Translations under genes and position numbers: made by a program
Assembly: GCA_001972305.1 (NCBI GenBank)
Contig: BDDD01000182.1
Coordinates: forward strand, 559,595 to 623,594
Length of the DNA stretch: 64,000 bases
From: Cephalotus follicularis
Lineage: Eukaryota; Streptophyta; Magnoliopsida; Oxalidales; Cephalotaceae
Reading direction: 5' to 3'
The notes under the pieces: model-generated
The model's input: only the letters and a program-made list of their open reading frames with translations
Database searches by the model: none
What the model was told of the DNA's origin: nothing
Part shown: positions 1 to 11,636 of the stretch, piece by piece
Position numbering within the stretch: the first letter of the stretch is position 1
Layout of the letters: each line of letters begins with the position of its first letter

Positions 1-14
1 CCGAGGGTGTTACA
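1..14. mobile_element. Right tip of an LTR that inserted into element A (mostly outside window)
   Basis: The first bases end in GGGTGTTACA, the usual end of LTRs in this window. From base 15 onward the sequence aligns with the integrase region of the Tekay element near 20700. The bases before that do not align. This suggests another LTR inserted here and runs off the left edge. The flanking target repeat cannot be checked inside the window. Confidence 0.35.
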
Positions 15-1999
15 TTAACTGTCTGGCAAGTCAAACAACTTGCCACATACTCAACGATCTCTCGTTTCATGCCAGCCCACAAGTGATCCCTCTTCATGTC
101 TTGGTACATTTTTGTGCTACCAGGTTGGATGCTGTACTAAGATCTATGAGCCCCGCGAAGTAACTCATTCTTCAACCCAGGTTCATTCGGGAGACACACA
201 CGTCCCCGGAATATTAAGACACCATCGGCATGTACCCGAAAATCAGACTCCAAGTCCAGATTCTCTCGAATCGTCCGCAATTCAGGATCGTGTGCTTGAG
301 CATTATTTATTTCGTCAAGGAAAACTGGTTGTGCACTCATACTAGCCATAAAGACTCCAGGTGACTGATTAAACGGAGACCACTCTTGGAAGTCTTCTAA
401 CATCTTCCATTGCGATACCATCGCACTGGCAACCATAGCCTTGTGGCTCAAGGCATCAGCAACCACGTTCGCTTTCCCTGGGTGGTACTGAACACTGCAA
501 TCATAATCATTAAAGAATTCTACCCACCTGCGTTGCCTCATGTTTAGTGTGTCCTGAAAAAACATGTACCTCAAACTCATATGATCGGTAAAGATCACAA
601 ACTGCACATCATAAAGATAGTGCCTCCACTTCTGGAGGGCGAAGATAAGAGTTGCAAGTTCAAGGTCATGAGTCGGGTAGTTTTCTTCATATGGCTTTAT
701 CTTCCTCGAGGCATATGCAATCACTCTGCCTCACTGCATCAATACACAGCCCAAACCTTTACCTGATGCATCACTGTAGATTGCAAAGCCCTCATTACTA
801 TTAGGTAATGCCAAGACAAGAGCAGAAACTAACCAATCCTTCAGTTCATGAAAACTAGCTTCACAGTCTTCGTCCCAGACAAAAGGGGTCTTCTTCTGGG
901 TCAGTCTAGTCAAGGGCTCGGCTATCCTTGAAAAGTTCTGGATAAACCTCCTGTAATATCCCGCCAGTCCAAGGAAACTGCGCACCTCCGTCACGTTCTT
1001 CGGTTGTGGCCAGTCTCGTACCACTTTAGTCTTTGATGGGTCCACCGTCAAGCCTTCCCCAGATACGATGTGACCAAGAAAGATCACATGATCAAGCCAG
1101 AACTCACACTTGCCGAACTTGGCGTACAACCGATGTTCTCTGAGAACTTTCAATACCAGCCTCAGATGATGAGTGTGCTCCTCCTCACTCCTTGAATATA
1201 CCAGTATGTCATCAATAAATACCACAACAAACTGGTCCAACTATGGTCAGAATACGTCATTCATTAATGACATGAAAGCTGCCGGTGAATTGGTAACACC
1301 AAACGGCATCACCAAGAACTCGTAATGACCATATCGTGTCCAGAAGGCGGTCTTCTCAATGTCTCCTTCCCTTACTCTCAGTTGGTGGTAACCTGACCTC
1401 AAGTTGAGCTTGGAAAATACCCTTGATCCTTGCAACTGGTCAAACAAATCCTCGATGTGGGGTAAAGGATACTTGTTCTTGATAGTTGCCTTGTTCAACA
1501 TTCTGTAGCCGATGCAGAGCCTCATCGACCCATCTTTCTTCTTGACAAACAGTACAGGCTCACCCCACGGAGAAACACTAGGTCGAATAAAACCCTTATC
1601 GATCAGATATTGTAACTGCAATTTCAGTTCCCTCAATTCTGCAGGGGCCATTCTATATGGTGCTTTAGAAATAGGACCTGTACCTGGTATAAGATCGATA
1701 ACAAACTCCATATTCCTCTTCGGTGGCAAAGATCCCAAGTCATCAGGAAACACATCTGGGAACTCACACACCACTGGAATTTACTCCAAGCTCAAACCTT
1801 TTCTCTTCCTTCAATCAATCACATAAGCCATGTATCCTTCGTATCCTTTCTCCGGGTATCTCGATGCTCGAATAAAGGATATGATCGGTGTCGAGAACCC
1901 TTTGTCTCCCTTGAACTGAAAAGTCATTCCATCGGGCAGACAAAAATCCACAGTTTTATTATAACAATCCATGCGAGCAAAGTGTGCTGACAGCCAATC
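15..1999 (-). pseudogene. Element A: Tekay/Del-type pol remnant (integrase start, RNase H, reverse transcriptase, end of protease)
   Basis: The minus strand encodes the middle of a Ty3/gypsy polyprotein. Reading from high to low coordinates, the order is the end of the protease, reverse transcriptase (about 1240-1800 and on to 760), RNase H (about 330-760) and the start of integrase. It aligns throughout with the whole-length Tekay element at 16889-26914. It is a fossil with several breaks. The protease is cut by the solo LTR at 2000-4829 and resumes on its far side. The 3' half of integrase, the chromodomain and the 3' LTR lie outside the window. Confidence 0.9.
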
Positions 2000-4829
2000 T
2001 GTAATACCCCGATTCTTGTGTGCATATTTTGGAATTTTATTTTACTATATGGTTGGCCAATTTTAATTTGGGCTTTTATTTTTTAGGCTTAAAGACGTTA
2101 ATTTTGGGCTGTTGAATATTGGTTGGACTATGTACATGAATAAGTAAAATTAATTGAATTATATTTTGTATAAATATTAAATCAGTTTTTATTATTAATA
2201 TGGCAAAAGTGTTTTAAATTGGAAATAAAATAAGAGTATTATGGCAATTTTATTTTGTTTCCTATTTCTCCCCTCCCTCTCCCGTAAATCTCTTCCCTCT
2301 CCCTCACAAAACAGATTTTCTTCCTTCCTTCTCCCTATCAATCCCGAAATTCTGCCCTCTTTCCACATTATATCAGATTTTGGATTCCCTTTTTACCTTA
2401 CCATGACCTAAATTGCCTTTCTTCTTGGTTAAGTATGCTATATGCCCATTGTTTGTGCCTCCATTGTTTATCTCTCTCCTGGTGGCCGAACCTGCAAGAT
2501 TAGAATCTGTTTTGTTCTCCTTTGATCATCATACCAGGTCTGTTTTTCCTCTGTTGTTATGGTTTAGCAATTTAATTAGGTCTAATGTCATCCGAATTCT
2601 ATTGCATGTTGGTTGCTAGTATGTTTTGGTTTCTATTTCCTGCAACTCTAAGTGTTATCATGGTTTCTGAACCTGTCAACATGCACTAGGTAGAAGTTAT
2701 ATACTAATATTGATAAAAGATAATGATAATTGATCATATATGCATGTATACAATGAATTGGAAAATTGTCTATATAAAGCATGATCACCAATTGCATGAA
2801 CTTTTTGATTCTGGGTGTTTAAATGCAACTATTAAGTCACATATGTCCTATGCAAGTGTTTAAGATCATCTAGTATTGTAATATTGGAAGTTGACAGAAA
2901 AATTGCATAGAAACTGATGTGTTTTGCTATTCTGTCGAGCAGAACAGTCGGCTGTCCATTTAAACAGTCGACTGTTAGACTTTAAGTAGTCGACTGCCCT
3001 GTAAAATAGTCGGCTGGTTGCCTTGCATAGTCGACTAGACCCCTGTCACAGTCGACTGGATTCAACCCAGTTTGAGTAGTCGGCTGCCTATGCGATACAG
3101 TCGACTGCCATCTTTGAACAGTCGACTGGATTTTGTTACAATCGGCTGGAATTGTCCAGTAAATTTTCTGGTTTCAAGTTTTGTCATCCGTTTGGTTTTG
3201 TAATGATTTGGAGTATGCTTTTGACAGTTCTAAATTACTGATTGATGATTGGAAGTGATTTTTTTAATTCTTATATGTATGATATTGCATCTCTTAGATT
3301 TTTGTGCTACGAGTGACAATTAGAAATTGTTGATCAATTCGTCTATCTTTGTTGTGATCGCTTAAGGTACGGATTTTTTGTTCTTCGATATCTCCTTCGG
3401 TTTTATCTGAATAAATTCAGTTTAGTATTTTTATGATAACGTACGGATCTTAGTTTCTTGATACCCTCCTATCGGTTTTACTGTAGTAAATAAAAGATAG
3501 TTTTACTTTATGAATAATGTACGGATTTTTCTGCTCTTTGGCTATTTGATTTTATTGGAGCTATCCCGTTTCACTTTTTATGAACTTGGCTATGTTTTAC
3601 GATTCAATACGCTTTTGAAAATAAAAGTCAGTTGACATTTTACGAATTTAATGTTCTTGACTTTATTCTTATGCTATGATATGTTAAGAAATATGATACG
3701 ATCATCTCTTTATAGTGGAAAATAAATGAGTTGATGTTATGTAATGATTTTACTATGTCCAGAAAATGTTTAGAAAATGTGTTTACGTTTTTAAATCATT
3801 TTTAGAAACAAAGCAATGTTTTGAAGTAAGGATATACACAGAGATATTTCCTACCTATGGAGGTACCATAGGCATGTCGTAGGCCTGGCACTGGGACATG
3901 ACACTTCCGTAGCAGTGTGATTTGACTAAGGCGTCTCTCTATGTTATGAATAAATCCCATGAGGTGGATTTATGGATCCGATATGTGTGATAGAGGCGTA
4001 TGGGTATACTCTAGTTATATGTTATGTTAAGGATATGGATTCTGGGGATTGATTGTGTAGTGTCGTACACGTCCTTCCGTTTGGCATGTGGGCCTTGCAA
4101 ACCCCTTGCACCTATGCATATGTGTATGCACTTTGGATCTCGGTAATGAGATTATGGACTCAGATAAGTCTCTGTTTGTTGTTTTTCGTTTTGAATATGT
4201 TTTGGGATTTTGAACTTGGATTATGTTTTGAAATTGAATAACGCTTTGAAAATTCAATATTCGTTTTGAACTGATTGTATGATTACTTACCTTCGCTTTT
4301 GAAAATAATGTTAAATTATTTTATGCATAAGGTATATGATATTTAAAGATTCAGGTATTTTCTATCTTTTAAATTATCATTTTATGTTTTATGATTCTAT
4401 ATCCGTACTGAGGTTTGCTCAGCCGCGTTTTTGTTTCAATGCGGCAGGTATTCGGGGATAGCATCCGGGCAACGTGTGATGAGCGAGATGTCACCTATGA
4501 TAAGGATCACTTAGGAGATGGAATCGTTTATGCTTAGTTATTTTATGGTCATGTTAGGACCCCCTATTTGAACAATATTATGTATTTTAGTTTATGACTT
4601 TGGATTATGTTTCAGTTTTTGGTTTATGTTTAAGTTTTCATATTATGAATAAAGTCTTAGACAATGTTTTAGATTTTGAATATTAAGTTTTAGACCATCA
4701 CGCAATTTGAATAAAAGATGAGTTAATAATCTGATAAAAAGGAATAAAATTGAGTTATATTTCATGATAGGTTATGTTTAGTTTCGGACTATGAACTGGT
4801 AAGGAATCCCGCCATTCGGGGGTGTTAGA
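2000..4829 (+). mobile_element. Solo LTR, 2.8 kb, Ty3-type, inserted in the protease of element A
   Basis: The LTR starts TGTAATACCCCG and ends GGGTGTTAGA. It is flanked by the 5-bp target duplication CAATC (1995-1999 and 4830-4834). Element A coding sequence continues exactly across the gap. No gag or pol is inside, so the element is reduced to one LTR. A second copy of the same family lies at 9698-12434 on the other strand; the two share a conserved block around 3860-3990. A cluster of CAGTCGACTG-like palindromes sits at 2934-3150. A conserved block near 4400-4447 ends in GCGGCAG and resembles a 3' splice site. Confidence 0.88.
2934..3150. repeat. Cluster of GTCGAC-core palindromes (CAGTCGACTG type)
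   Basis: About nine copies of CAGTCGACTG or one-base variants such as CAGTCGGCTG, spaced roughly 20-30 bp. The spacers are unrelated to each other. The cluster lies between the proposed 5' and 3' splice sites of this LTR. Confidence 0.85.
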
Positions 4830-4834
4830 CAATC

Positions 4835-6297
4835 CATCCCCAATATAACATCAAAGTCACGGATAGGCAGCACTATTAAATATGCATACAAAGATATGCC
4901 TACCATAGACATCTCACAACTCCTATATAACGAGTCAGTATACATAGAAGTCCCAGTCGGCGTACTCACATCAAGTATATATGACATGTAGTTAGGGGTG
5001 ACATCTAAGCAAGATGCAAAACATGCATATATAAAAGAATGCGATGCTCCAGAATCCATCAATACTCTAGCAAAAAAATCATATATATACAGAGTACCTC
5101 CAACAACAGAAGTCGACTCTGGAACCTCTGTCTGAGCAAGTACAAAAAATCTACCTTTTGCGATGCCCTTGTCAGTGTCCTTCCTATGTGACGGTCCCGC
5201 CGCCGCACCACTACTACTCCCCGACCCAGTAGGCGCTGTAGCAGAACTCTTCGGATAGTCCTTCACCGAATGACCAGGTGCCCCGCACCTCAAGCACCAA
5301 CCATTGAACCTCCAACAATCTTTCTGTTGGTGGCCTGTATGACCACAATAATAGCAACCCCCAGATCTAGCATTACTCCCCTGGTTGGGAGTACCCTGTG
5401 AAGCTGTCTGCTGAGACTTCTTCTTAGACGACTTTGTTGGAGAACTACCATCTTGCCATTTTGACGATGCTGGTCGGGACTGTGTAGAACCCTGTTTATT
5501 CTGCTATGCGCGAGCTCTCTCAGCCCGGTCTTCACTGGAAATTGTCTCCAGTAGTCTTGCTTTCTGAGCAACCTCCACAAAAGTCCCCAGTTCCATAGCT
5601 CTAATTCTTGATCGAAGATTCGGTCGTAAACCTCTCAGGAATCTCTGTATCTTCTTCGCTTCATCAACTACCAGATAAGGTGAATGTCTGTCCCGCTCCA
5701 TGAACCTTGCTTGATACTCAGCCACAGTCATCTCTCCCTGTTGTAACTCCAAGAGCTCTCGTCACTCTTGTTCAATACGCGGAACATAAGTCTCCAAGAA
5801 CTCCGTCTGGAATCTGTCCCAAGTGCTGTCCAGTCTCTATGATTCCCATTTTGCTTTGACCATCTCCCACCAATGAGTGGCCTCACCCTATAAACAGTAT
5901 ACAGAAACTTCTGTTTTTGACTATCAGTACAGTCCATCACTTCAAAGATTTTCTTCGAGTCCTCTAGCCATCTCTCAGCAACAGTAGCATCAAGTTCCCC
6001 CCGGAAACTGGGTGGATTCAGCCTCATGAACTTTTCAATGTCCCTCCCAAACTGGTTATTATCCTCTCCCGAGCAGTGGTTGGGATCTCTATGTTGCGGC
6101 CAAGCTTGCACGTAGTACTGGTGCATCTCCTCCGCATTAGCCCTATTAAAGGCCATCTGTTGCTGAAAATAGTCCGCAATTCGGGCGATTGGATCTCTAT
6201 CATCTTGGGGATCATTCATTCCTTGTGGAACGTTCGCTTCCTCATGGGCATTAGCTCCAACAGCTCTAGCCCTAGCACGAGTTCTCCTTCGGTCCAT
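4835..6297 (-). pseudogene. Element A: Tekay-type gag and protease remnant
   Basis: The gag begins just inside the primer site with a basic, Arg-rich stretch (MDRRRTRARARAVG). Capsid-like sequence, a CCHC zinc knuckle (about 5250-5350) and an aspartic protease with a DSGASHSF motif (near 5040) follow. The same order and sequence occur in the element at 22600-24089. It is a fossil with a few breaks. Gag packages the genomic RNA into cytoplasmic particles in the intact family. Confidence 0.9.
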
Positions 6298-6409
6298 TGG
6301 TTCCTATAAGAAGGATGACGGTTAGTCATGACTTTAGGCAAACAATTCATTAATTGCCAAGGACAGTATCCTAGCTAAGCATATATGGAATATGCTCTAA
6401 TACCACTCT
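6298..6409 (-). other. Element A leader with primer binding site (6394-6405)
   Basis: Between the gag start and the LTR edge the minus strand carries a TGGTATTAGAGC-like primer site, matching the 3' end of plant initiator-Met tRNA with one difference from TGGTATCAGAGC. It lies four bases inside the LTR edge. The leader is about 110 bp and aligns with 24090-24199 of the other Tekay element. Confidence 0.85.
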
Positions 6410-6798
6410 TGTCACACCCCGTTTTCTCGAGAAGACAACATTAAGCGGTAAGGCAATTAACATATAAATTCAGCTCATGTAAAAGCCATAAAATTTAAAC
6501 TTTTAAACAAGATATCAATTGCGGAAGCATAAAACTCATAAGCTGAAAACTTGTAACGTGCATCCCATACTGCACGCTACTCAAAACAAGCTCGTCACTG
6601 TTAATAGCCCACAAAACGGAGTGTGATCACAGTACAATATTAAATCCCATCATTAACAAAACCATAAGTACAATACATTAGTAGTCCTTAAACAAAACCC
6701 GGTTTATTACAAAACAGGAGAATAAGTAAGCCAAGAACAAAAACAACATAACAACTTGTTCTTCGTCCATGCCAGTCCAACCGGTCCACTACATCAAT

Positions 6799-7555
6799 CT
6801 GTAAAGTAGGGGGTTAGCCTTTGTCCTCACTCAGCTAAGTCATAAAAGTCGCTCAGGATGAACATTAAATGCATGCCATGTAATGTAATGCATAAATGAT
6901 GCAGTGCAAGAAGTACCAGTTTATATATATATATGAAAATACATATAGATTTTAGCAGTTCAGTAAAAATAACAGTGGCTACATATATAAGAAAATATAT
7001 GCATGCGAGAACAGTACAGTTGTAACCCAGCCAGGGCTACATCAATGGTTGCCCCCTTAACAGTCGGCTGTCTCTTTTTGACAGTCGACTGCTCATTTAA
7101 CAGTCGGCTATCTCCTCTTGACAGTCGGTTGTTTAGTGGGCAGTACGCATTTTCTACATCGCCACTCACCCCAACATTTCCATCTTAGCGAATCCGGGTA
7201 AAGTGACACGTGGACAGTCGACCATCATCCCAAACAGTCAGCTATGCCATCTACGGTTGCCTGTTATCTCTTTGCAGTCAGCTAATCATACAGCATGAGG
7301 TAACCTCCATTAAAACGCATGAACAGTCGTCTGGCTCCTTTGCACAGTCGGCTATTTCCCTCTAGTAGTCGGCTGCTCCTACGAGCAGTGCACAAAACAG
7401 CAAAAAACACATGAAATTCTCAACCCAATCCATTCAAAAGAGAGCATTCATCAACAGCAACACACATTCATGCTCATATCATAGTCAATTGCATGCATTT
7501 CATCTATGAACAACCGTTATAATTGAACTAAAACCACATTTATGAAATCCCCTAC
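6799..7555 (-). other. Putative intron inside LTR of element A
   Basis: The donor reads AAG/GTAGGG. The acceptor reads CTACTTTACAG and follows a CTAACCCC branch-point-like block. The same pair of sites occurs in the other Tekay-type LTRs in this window. There is no transcript evidence here. The interval is about 757 bp. Confidence 0.4.
7061..7380. repeat. Cluster of GTCGAC-core palindromes, intronic cluster of element A LTR
   Basis: About eleven copies of CAGTCGGCTG, CAGTCGACTG and near variants at roughly 25-35 bp spacing, inside the proposed LTR intron. Confidence 0.85.
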
Positions 7556-7920
7556 CTTGAATTCCAAGTTAGGAATTGCAATCCACCTCTTTAAGTTTCG
7601 GATCTGAGGTGTTCAAAGCTCCCATGTCCATCCAATGGTTCCAACAGATCCGGTTCTCCCACTGGTTCGAGCCTCAAAGTCCCCGGTTCGAGTACAGAGC
7701 ATTTGGGTTTCACTTTTCTCTCTCTCTTTTTTCTCATTTTTCCTCACAAACTCTTGTCTCTTTTCTCTCTTTGAAATGCTGATGGGAAGAGGAGAATATG
7801 GTGTATTTTTATGGAGAAAACGCATCTCCCTTCCTCTCTCCTCACCTGCCCAAATATCATCTCAATCACTTCTCTCCCTGCCAAGATAGGTCTAGCATGC
7901 ACGTTATGCTGTCTAACCCA

Positions 7921-8340
7921 TGGCAGTCGACTGTCTTCCTTGGTAGTCGACTGTCCCTGTCGACAGTCCCAGTCGGCTGTCCCTCCCAGCAGTCGGCTGG
8001 TTCCACTTAAGGGGGTCCAGTCAACTATCTCTCTCTGGCAGTTGGCTGCTTGCCCTGTTTCAACACTTCTCTCACAATTTCCTTGACCTCTTTCTACTAG
8101 CTTTAACATTACAAAGTGGGAAAATTCATAACTCTCAGTAATTCAAAGCATAGATTACATCGAGAAATACAATATTATATTTAATAAAAATCCCAAGCGT
8201 GGTAGCAGCCGACTGTCAGAGAGAGGCAGTCGACTGGATCCCCTTTAGTAGAACCAGCCGACTACTGGGAGAAACATCCGGCTTGAAATGTCGGTAGAGA
8301 CAGCTGACTACCATGGAAAATAGTCGACTTCCATGGGTCG
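7921..8340. repeat. Two facing upstream clusters of CAGTCGACTG-type palindromes
   Basis: The upstream (U3-side) cluster of the minus-strand LTR (7921-8050) faces the homologous cluster of the plus-strand LTR (8207-8340). Together they hold about a dozen copies. The pairing makes this the centre of a large imperfect inverted repeat. Confidence 0.8.
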
Positions 8341-8880
8341 GACAGAATAACATGTGTGCCAGGCTTGTCATGGCAGAGGGAGGAGTGATTGATGGGAAAT
8401 GCTGGCAAAAAGAGAGAGAAAAAAGGGAACTCGTCTTTCCCATAAAAACACACATTCTCCTCCTCCTTCCATCAGCATTGCATCGGGAGGGAAGAAATAG
8501 AGAGTTTATGAGGAAGAAGGAGGGAAAAGAGAGGGAGAAGTTGAGCCCAAATGCTCCACACTTCAATCGGGACACTTTGAGACTTGAGCAAGTGGGAGAA
8601 CCGGACCTCTTGGAGCCATTGGACGGACTTGGGAGCTTTGAACGCCTTGGATCTGGGACTTAAAGAGGTGGATTGCAATTCCTAACTTGGAATTCAAAGG
8701 TAGGGGATTTTATAATTGTGATTTAAGTTCCGTTATGATGGATGTTCATAGATGCAATGCATGCAATAGACTATGATATGAGCATGAAATGTGTTGTTGT
8801 TGATGAATGCTCTATTGTGTTTGGATTGAGGTGAGAATTGCATGTATTTTTCTGCTGTTTTCGTGCACTACTCGCAGGAG

Positions 8881-9215
8881 CAGCCGACTGTCCCAGGAGG
8901 ACAGCTGACTGTTCAAGGTCACCAACCAGTTGCTCAGTGCGAATAGCCGACTACTCGAGGGAAACAACCGACTGTGCTAAGGAGCCAGTCGACTGTTCAT
9001 GCGTTTTAATGGAGGTCACCTCCTGCTTGTTGTGTAGTCGACTGCCAAGAGAGGGCAACCGACTGTAGATGGCATAGCCGACTATTGTTAGAAGGCAGCC
9101 GACTGCCAATAGAGGACAGTCGACTGTTGATAGGCAGACAGCCGACTGCCAGGCTAGACCGGCCGAGTGTTGAGAGGGAACAACCGACTGTCATGAAGGG
9201 ATAGCCGACTGTTGA
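8881..9215. repeat. Densest GTCGAC-core palindrome cluster
   Basis: About fourteen copies of CAGCCGACTG, CAGTCGACTG and one-base variants in 335 bp, mean spacing near 25 bp. CAGCCGACTG and CAGTCGGCTG are reverse complements, so plus- and minus-oriented LTRs carry the same asymmetric variant. Confidence 0.9.
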
Positions 9216-9653
9216 GGGACTGACTTGCATTCTAAGCATATGCGTGCATTATGTACAGTTGTGAACTAAATTGTGAACTGATTGTGAAATGTTTTATCAT
9301 TTTTGGAAGTGTATACATGATTATTATAAATCATTATTTTACTCAGATTTGTATGTTTTAAGCAAAATATATATTTTTGGAAGATTGTGAAAATGGCTTA
9401 CAAAAGATCGTGAACTGTTCAAAGAGTTATACATCGTGAAAATACGTTGTTTTCAAGTATTTTAACTTATAAACTACTTGGAAAACAAATTGTGAACTGA
9501 ATTGATTGTTGATTATGATTGTTGCCATACTAGTTGCGTGGTAGAGATGCCAGTGATGGCTAGTGACAGGGTTGACCCAAGGGCCAGGAGATGGCTGGGT
9601 AACTCACTGTACCGTGACCTACTCATGCTTCCAGGAGTTGGGGCTGATGTCAG

Positions 9654-9697
9654 GATGTACGACGTTGGGGCTAGGAGTTGGCGATGCTCTTCGTACC
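9654..9697 (+). other. Conserved 40-bp element with complementary ends (GTACGA ... TCGTAC)
   Basis: The segment opens with GTACGACGTTGGGGC and closes with GCTCTTCGTAC, so its ends can pair. A close copy occurs at 55441-55480 in a separate LTR. The solo LTR at 9698 inserted immediately after it and duplicated its last five bases. Confidence 0.5.
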
Positions 9698-9999
9698 TGT
9701 AACACCCCAGGACGGCGTGAGTCGTCACAGGGTCATATCATACATAGCATAACATATTATGAGTTTACTTTATTAGCCCATAACAGCCGAAAACGTGGCA
9801 GTCTTACCAAAACATTAAAAACTTAACATATTAAGTAGTTGCGGAAAACTCAAAACATAGTTCAGTTCCAATTTAAAACATAAAACATAAAATCAAATGT
9901 TTCAGACCACTAAACATAACATAGGGATCACTCTCCTAAGGATCCAACACATAAGGTGGTCATCACTAAATCACACTTTCCCCCGCTACTCCTGAAAAC

Positions 10000-11636
10000 C
10001 TGCCGCATGGAAAACAAAAACGCGGCTGAGCAAACCTCAGTACGGATAAGGGAAATAGAACAGTAAACGGTAATTTAAAAACGTTAATAATCCAATAATA
10101 ACGTAACAGAAATCTTTAACAGATAAAACAGTTTAATCATATTCAAAAGACAATTGCATACTTTTCAAAACAATTACGAAACATCAAAATCATAATTCGT
10201 AAAACATACTGAGCCATATTCATATCACATATCATAAATTTTGGCAAGGGAGGCGCTAATTCCACATTCCCACTAGAATTGAAGTGTACGACACTACACA
10301 AGTCAATTCTCACATACACAAGTCTGATCACACCTCGGACCACATATCTGAATTCACCTCAGATCACATAAAACAGAATCGATTCATACGCCTCTATCAC
10401 ATAGCGGATCCACAAATCCACCTCATGGGATTCGTTCATACACTCAGAGATGCCGTAGTCTAATCACACCCCTACGGAAGTGTCACGTCCCCGTGCCAGG
10501 CCCACGACGTGCCTATGGATACGCCCCATAGGTGGGTACAATACTCAGTATTTAAATTAAAATAATTGATTTATCAAAATCAACTTGAAACACATAAAAT
10601 ATGTTTTCACACAACATATTCAAAAACTGCTCACAACAGTATTATAACATATCATATCGTAACATATCGTATCTTAACATATCGTACCATAACATATTGT
10701 ATAGATAAAGTCGGAATCAATTAAAATGTCAAACCAACTTAAATTCGAAACATATCAAGATCATGAAACATCGTTGATTTCATAAATGAAGATGTTTATC
10801 AAAACAGTTTCAGTTTGAATGTCAGATAGCCAAGGAACAGAAAATTCGTACCTTATGCGCTTGCAAAGTACTTACGAATAGGCGATCAAGAACAAATTTC
10901 TCCTTTGAAGTACACAATCTATAAATATATTCAAAATCATATGTATAAGAGTTTAAAACACATTAGAAGCATTAAACAGACTCATAAAAGTGTTTGGAAA
11001 AGATTCGGATCGATTCGGGGGTCAAACGAATCAAAACTGTTGAAAACAGCACATTCCAGGGCATAACAGTCGATTAGAACAGGGGTCCAGTCGACTGGAG
11101 AGGCTTGGCAATCGACTGGATCATATGAACAGTCGACTACTCAACCAAAAATGCAGGTAGTCGACTGTGTTCTTCAATCCAGTCGAGTACACAACCATTC
11201 CAGTCGACTGTCCACTCAGACAGTCGGCTGTTCTGGGCGACAGAACAGTTGGAAATTCGACGATTTGCTACTAAAAATGGTTCAAATGATTTCTACATTA
11301 AACTAGAGACATATGGACATAAACATATGATTATATATGAGTTGTAGGTGATTTACAAACACAAATTTGACAAAGAAACGACCTTTCCATGATTTAACTT
11401 GAAAAAGGAAGCAAGAAGACATTGCATGAACATGTCCAGATTTTGTTTCTAATTGATAACAGATGTTATAAACTCAGTTTGTGACATATATAGGTGCATA
11501 AAACGTGCAGATAACATTACTAACACAATAGCAACATGTTTGGGCAAGAATCAAAGACTCCAAGATACCAAGAGCACAAAAACTCAAAGTAAGCCATTGA
11601 AACAAAACTATAATTGAAGGAGATGAATTCACTGAC
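10000..11636 (-). other. Putative intron inside the solo LTR
   Basis: Donor ACAG/GTCAGT and acceptor TGCGGCAG/GTTTTC on the minus strand, preceded by a TACTGAGG-like block. The acceptor block has a direct counterpart in the LTR at 2000-4829 (4441-4447). Sequence-based only. Confidence 0.35.
11066..11233. repeat. GTCGAC-core palindrome cluster
   Basis: About eight CAGTCGACTG-like copies. It occupies the same relative place, inside the proposed intron, as 2934-3150 does in the sister LTR. Confidence 0.82.

Larger units (their letters stand above)
6410..8195 (-). mobile_element. 5' LTR of element A
   Basis: The LTR abuts the primer site and on the plus strand begins TGTCACACCCC. Read on the minus strand it has a palindrome cluster (8050-7921), a TATA-like CATAAAAA region (near 7812), a pyrimidine/purine-rich stretch, and a 5' splice-site-like AAG/GTAGGG (intron would start at 7555). 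A second palindrome cluster (7380-7061) and a GAGGACAAAGGCTAACCCC block ending in a 3' splice-site-like TTTACAG (6799) follow. The outer edge is not clean. It runs into a homologous LTR in the opposite orientation near 8200, so the boundary is good to about 20 bp. Confidence 0.8.

Noticed and set aside
7576-7889. Overlapping frames of 68-84 codons on the plus strand with hydrophobic stretches
   Set aside because: They are antisense to the element A LTR. Inverted counterparts occur at 8216-8678 because the LTR is present twice, and the hydrophobicity comes from the CT-rich strand.
8881-9215. A CRISPR-like array, because short palindromic repeats alternate with spacers of similar length
   Set aside because: Repeats are 10-12 bp and variable, spacers vary in length, there are no cas genes, and the host is a plant with the array inside an LTR.
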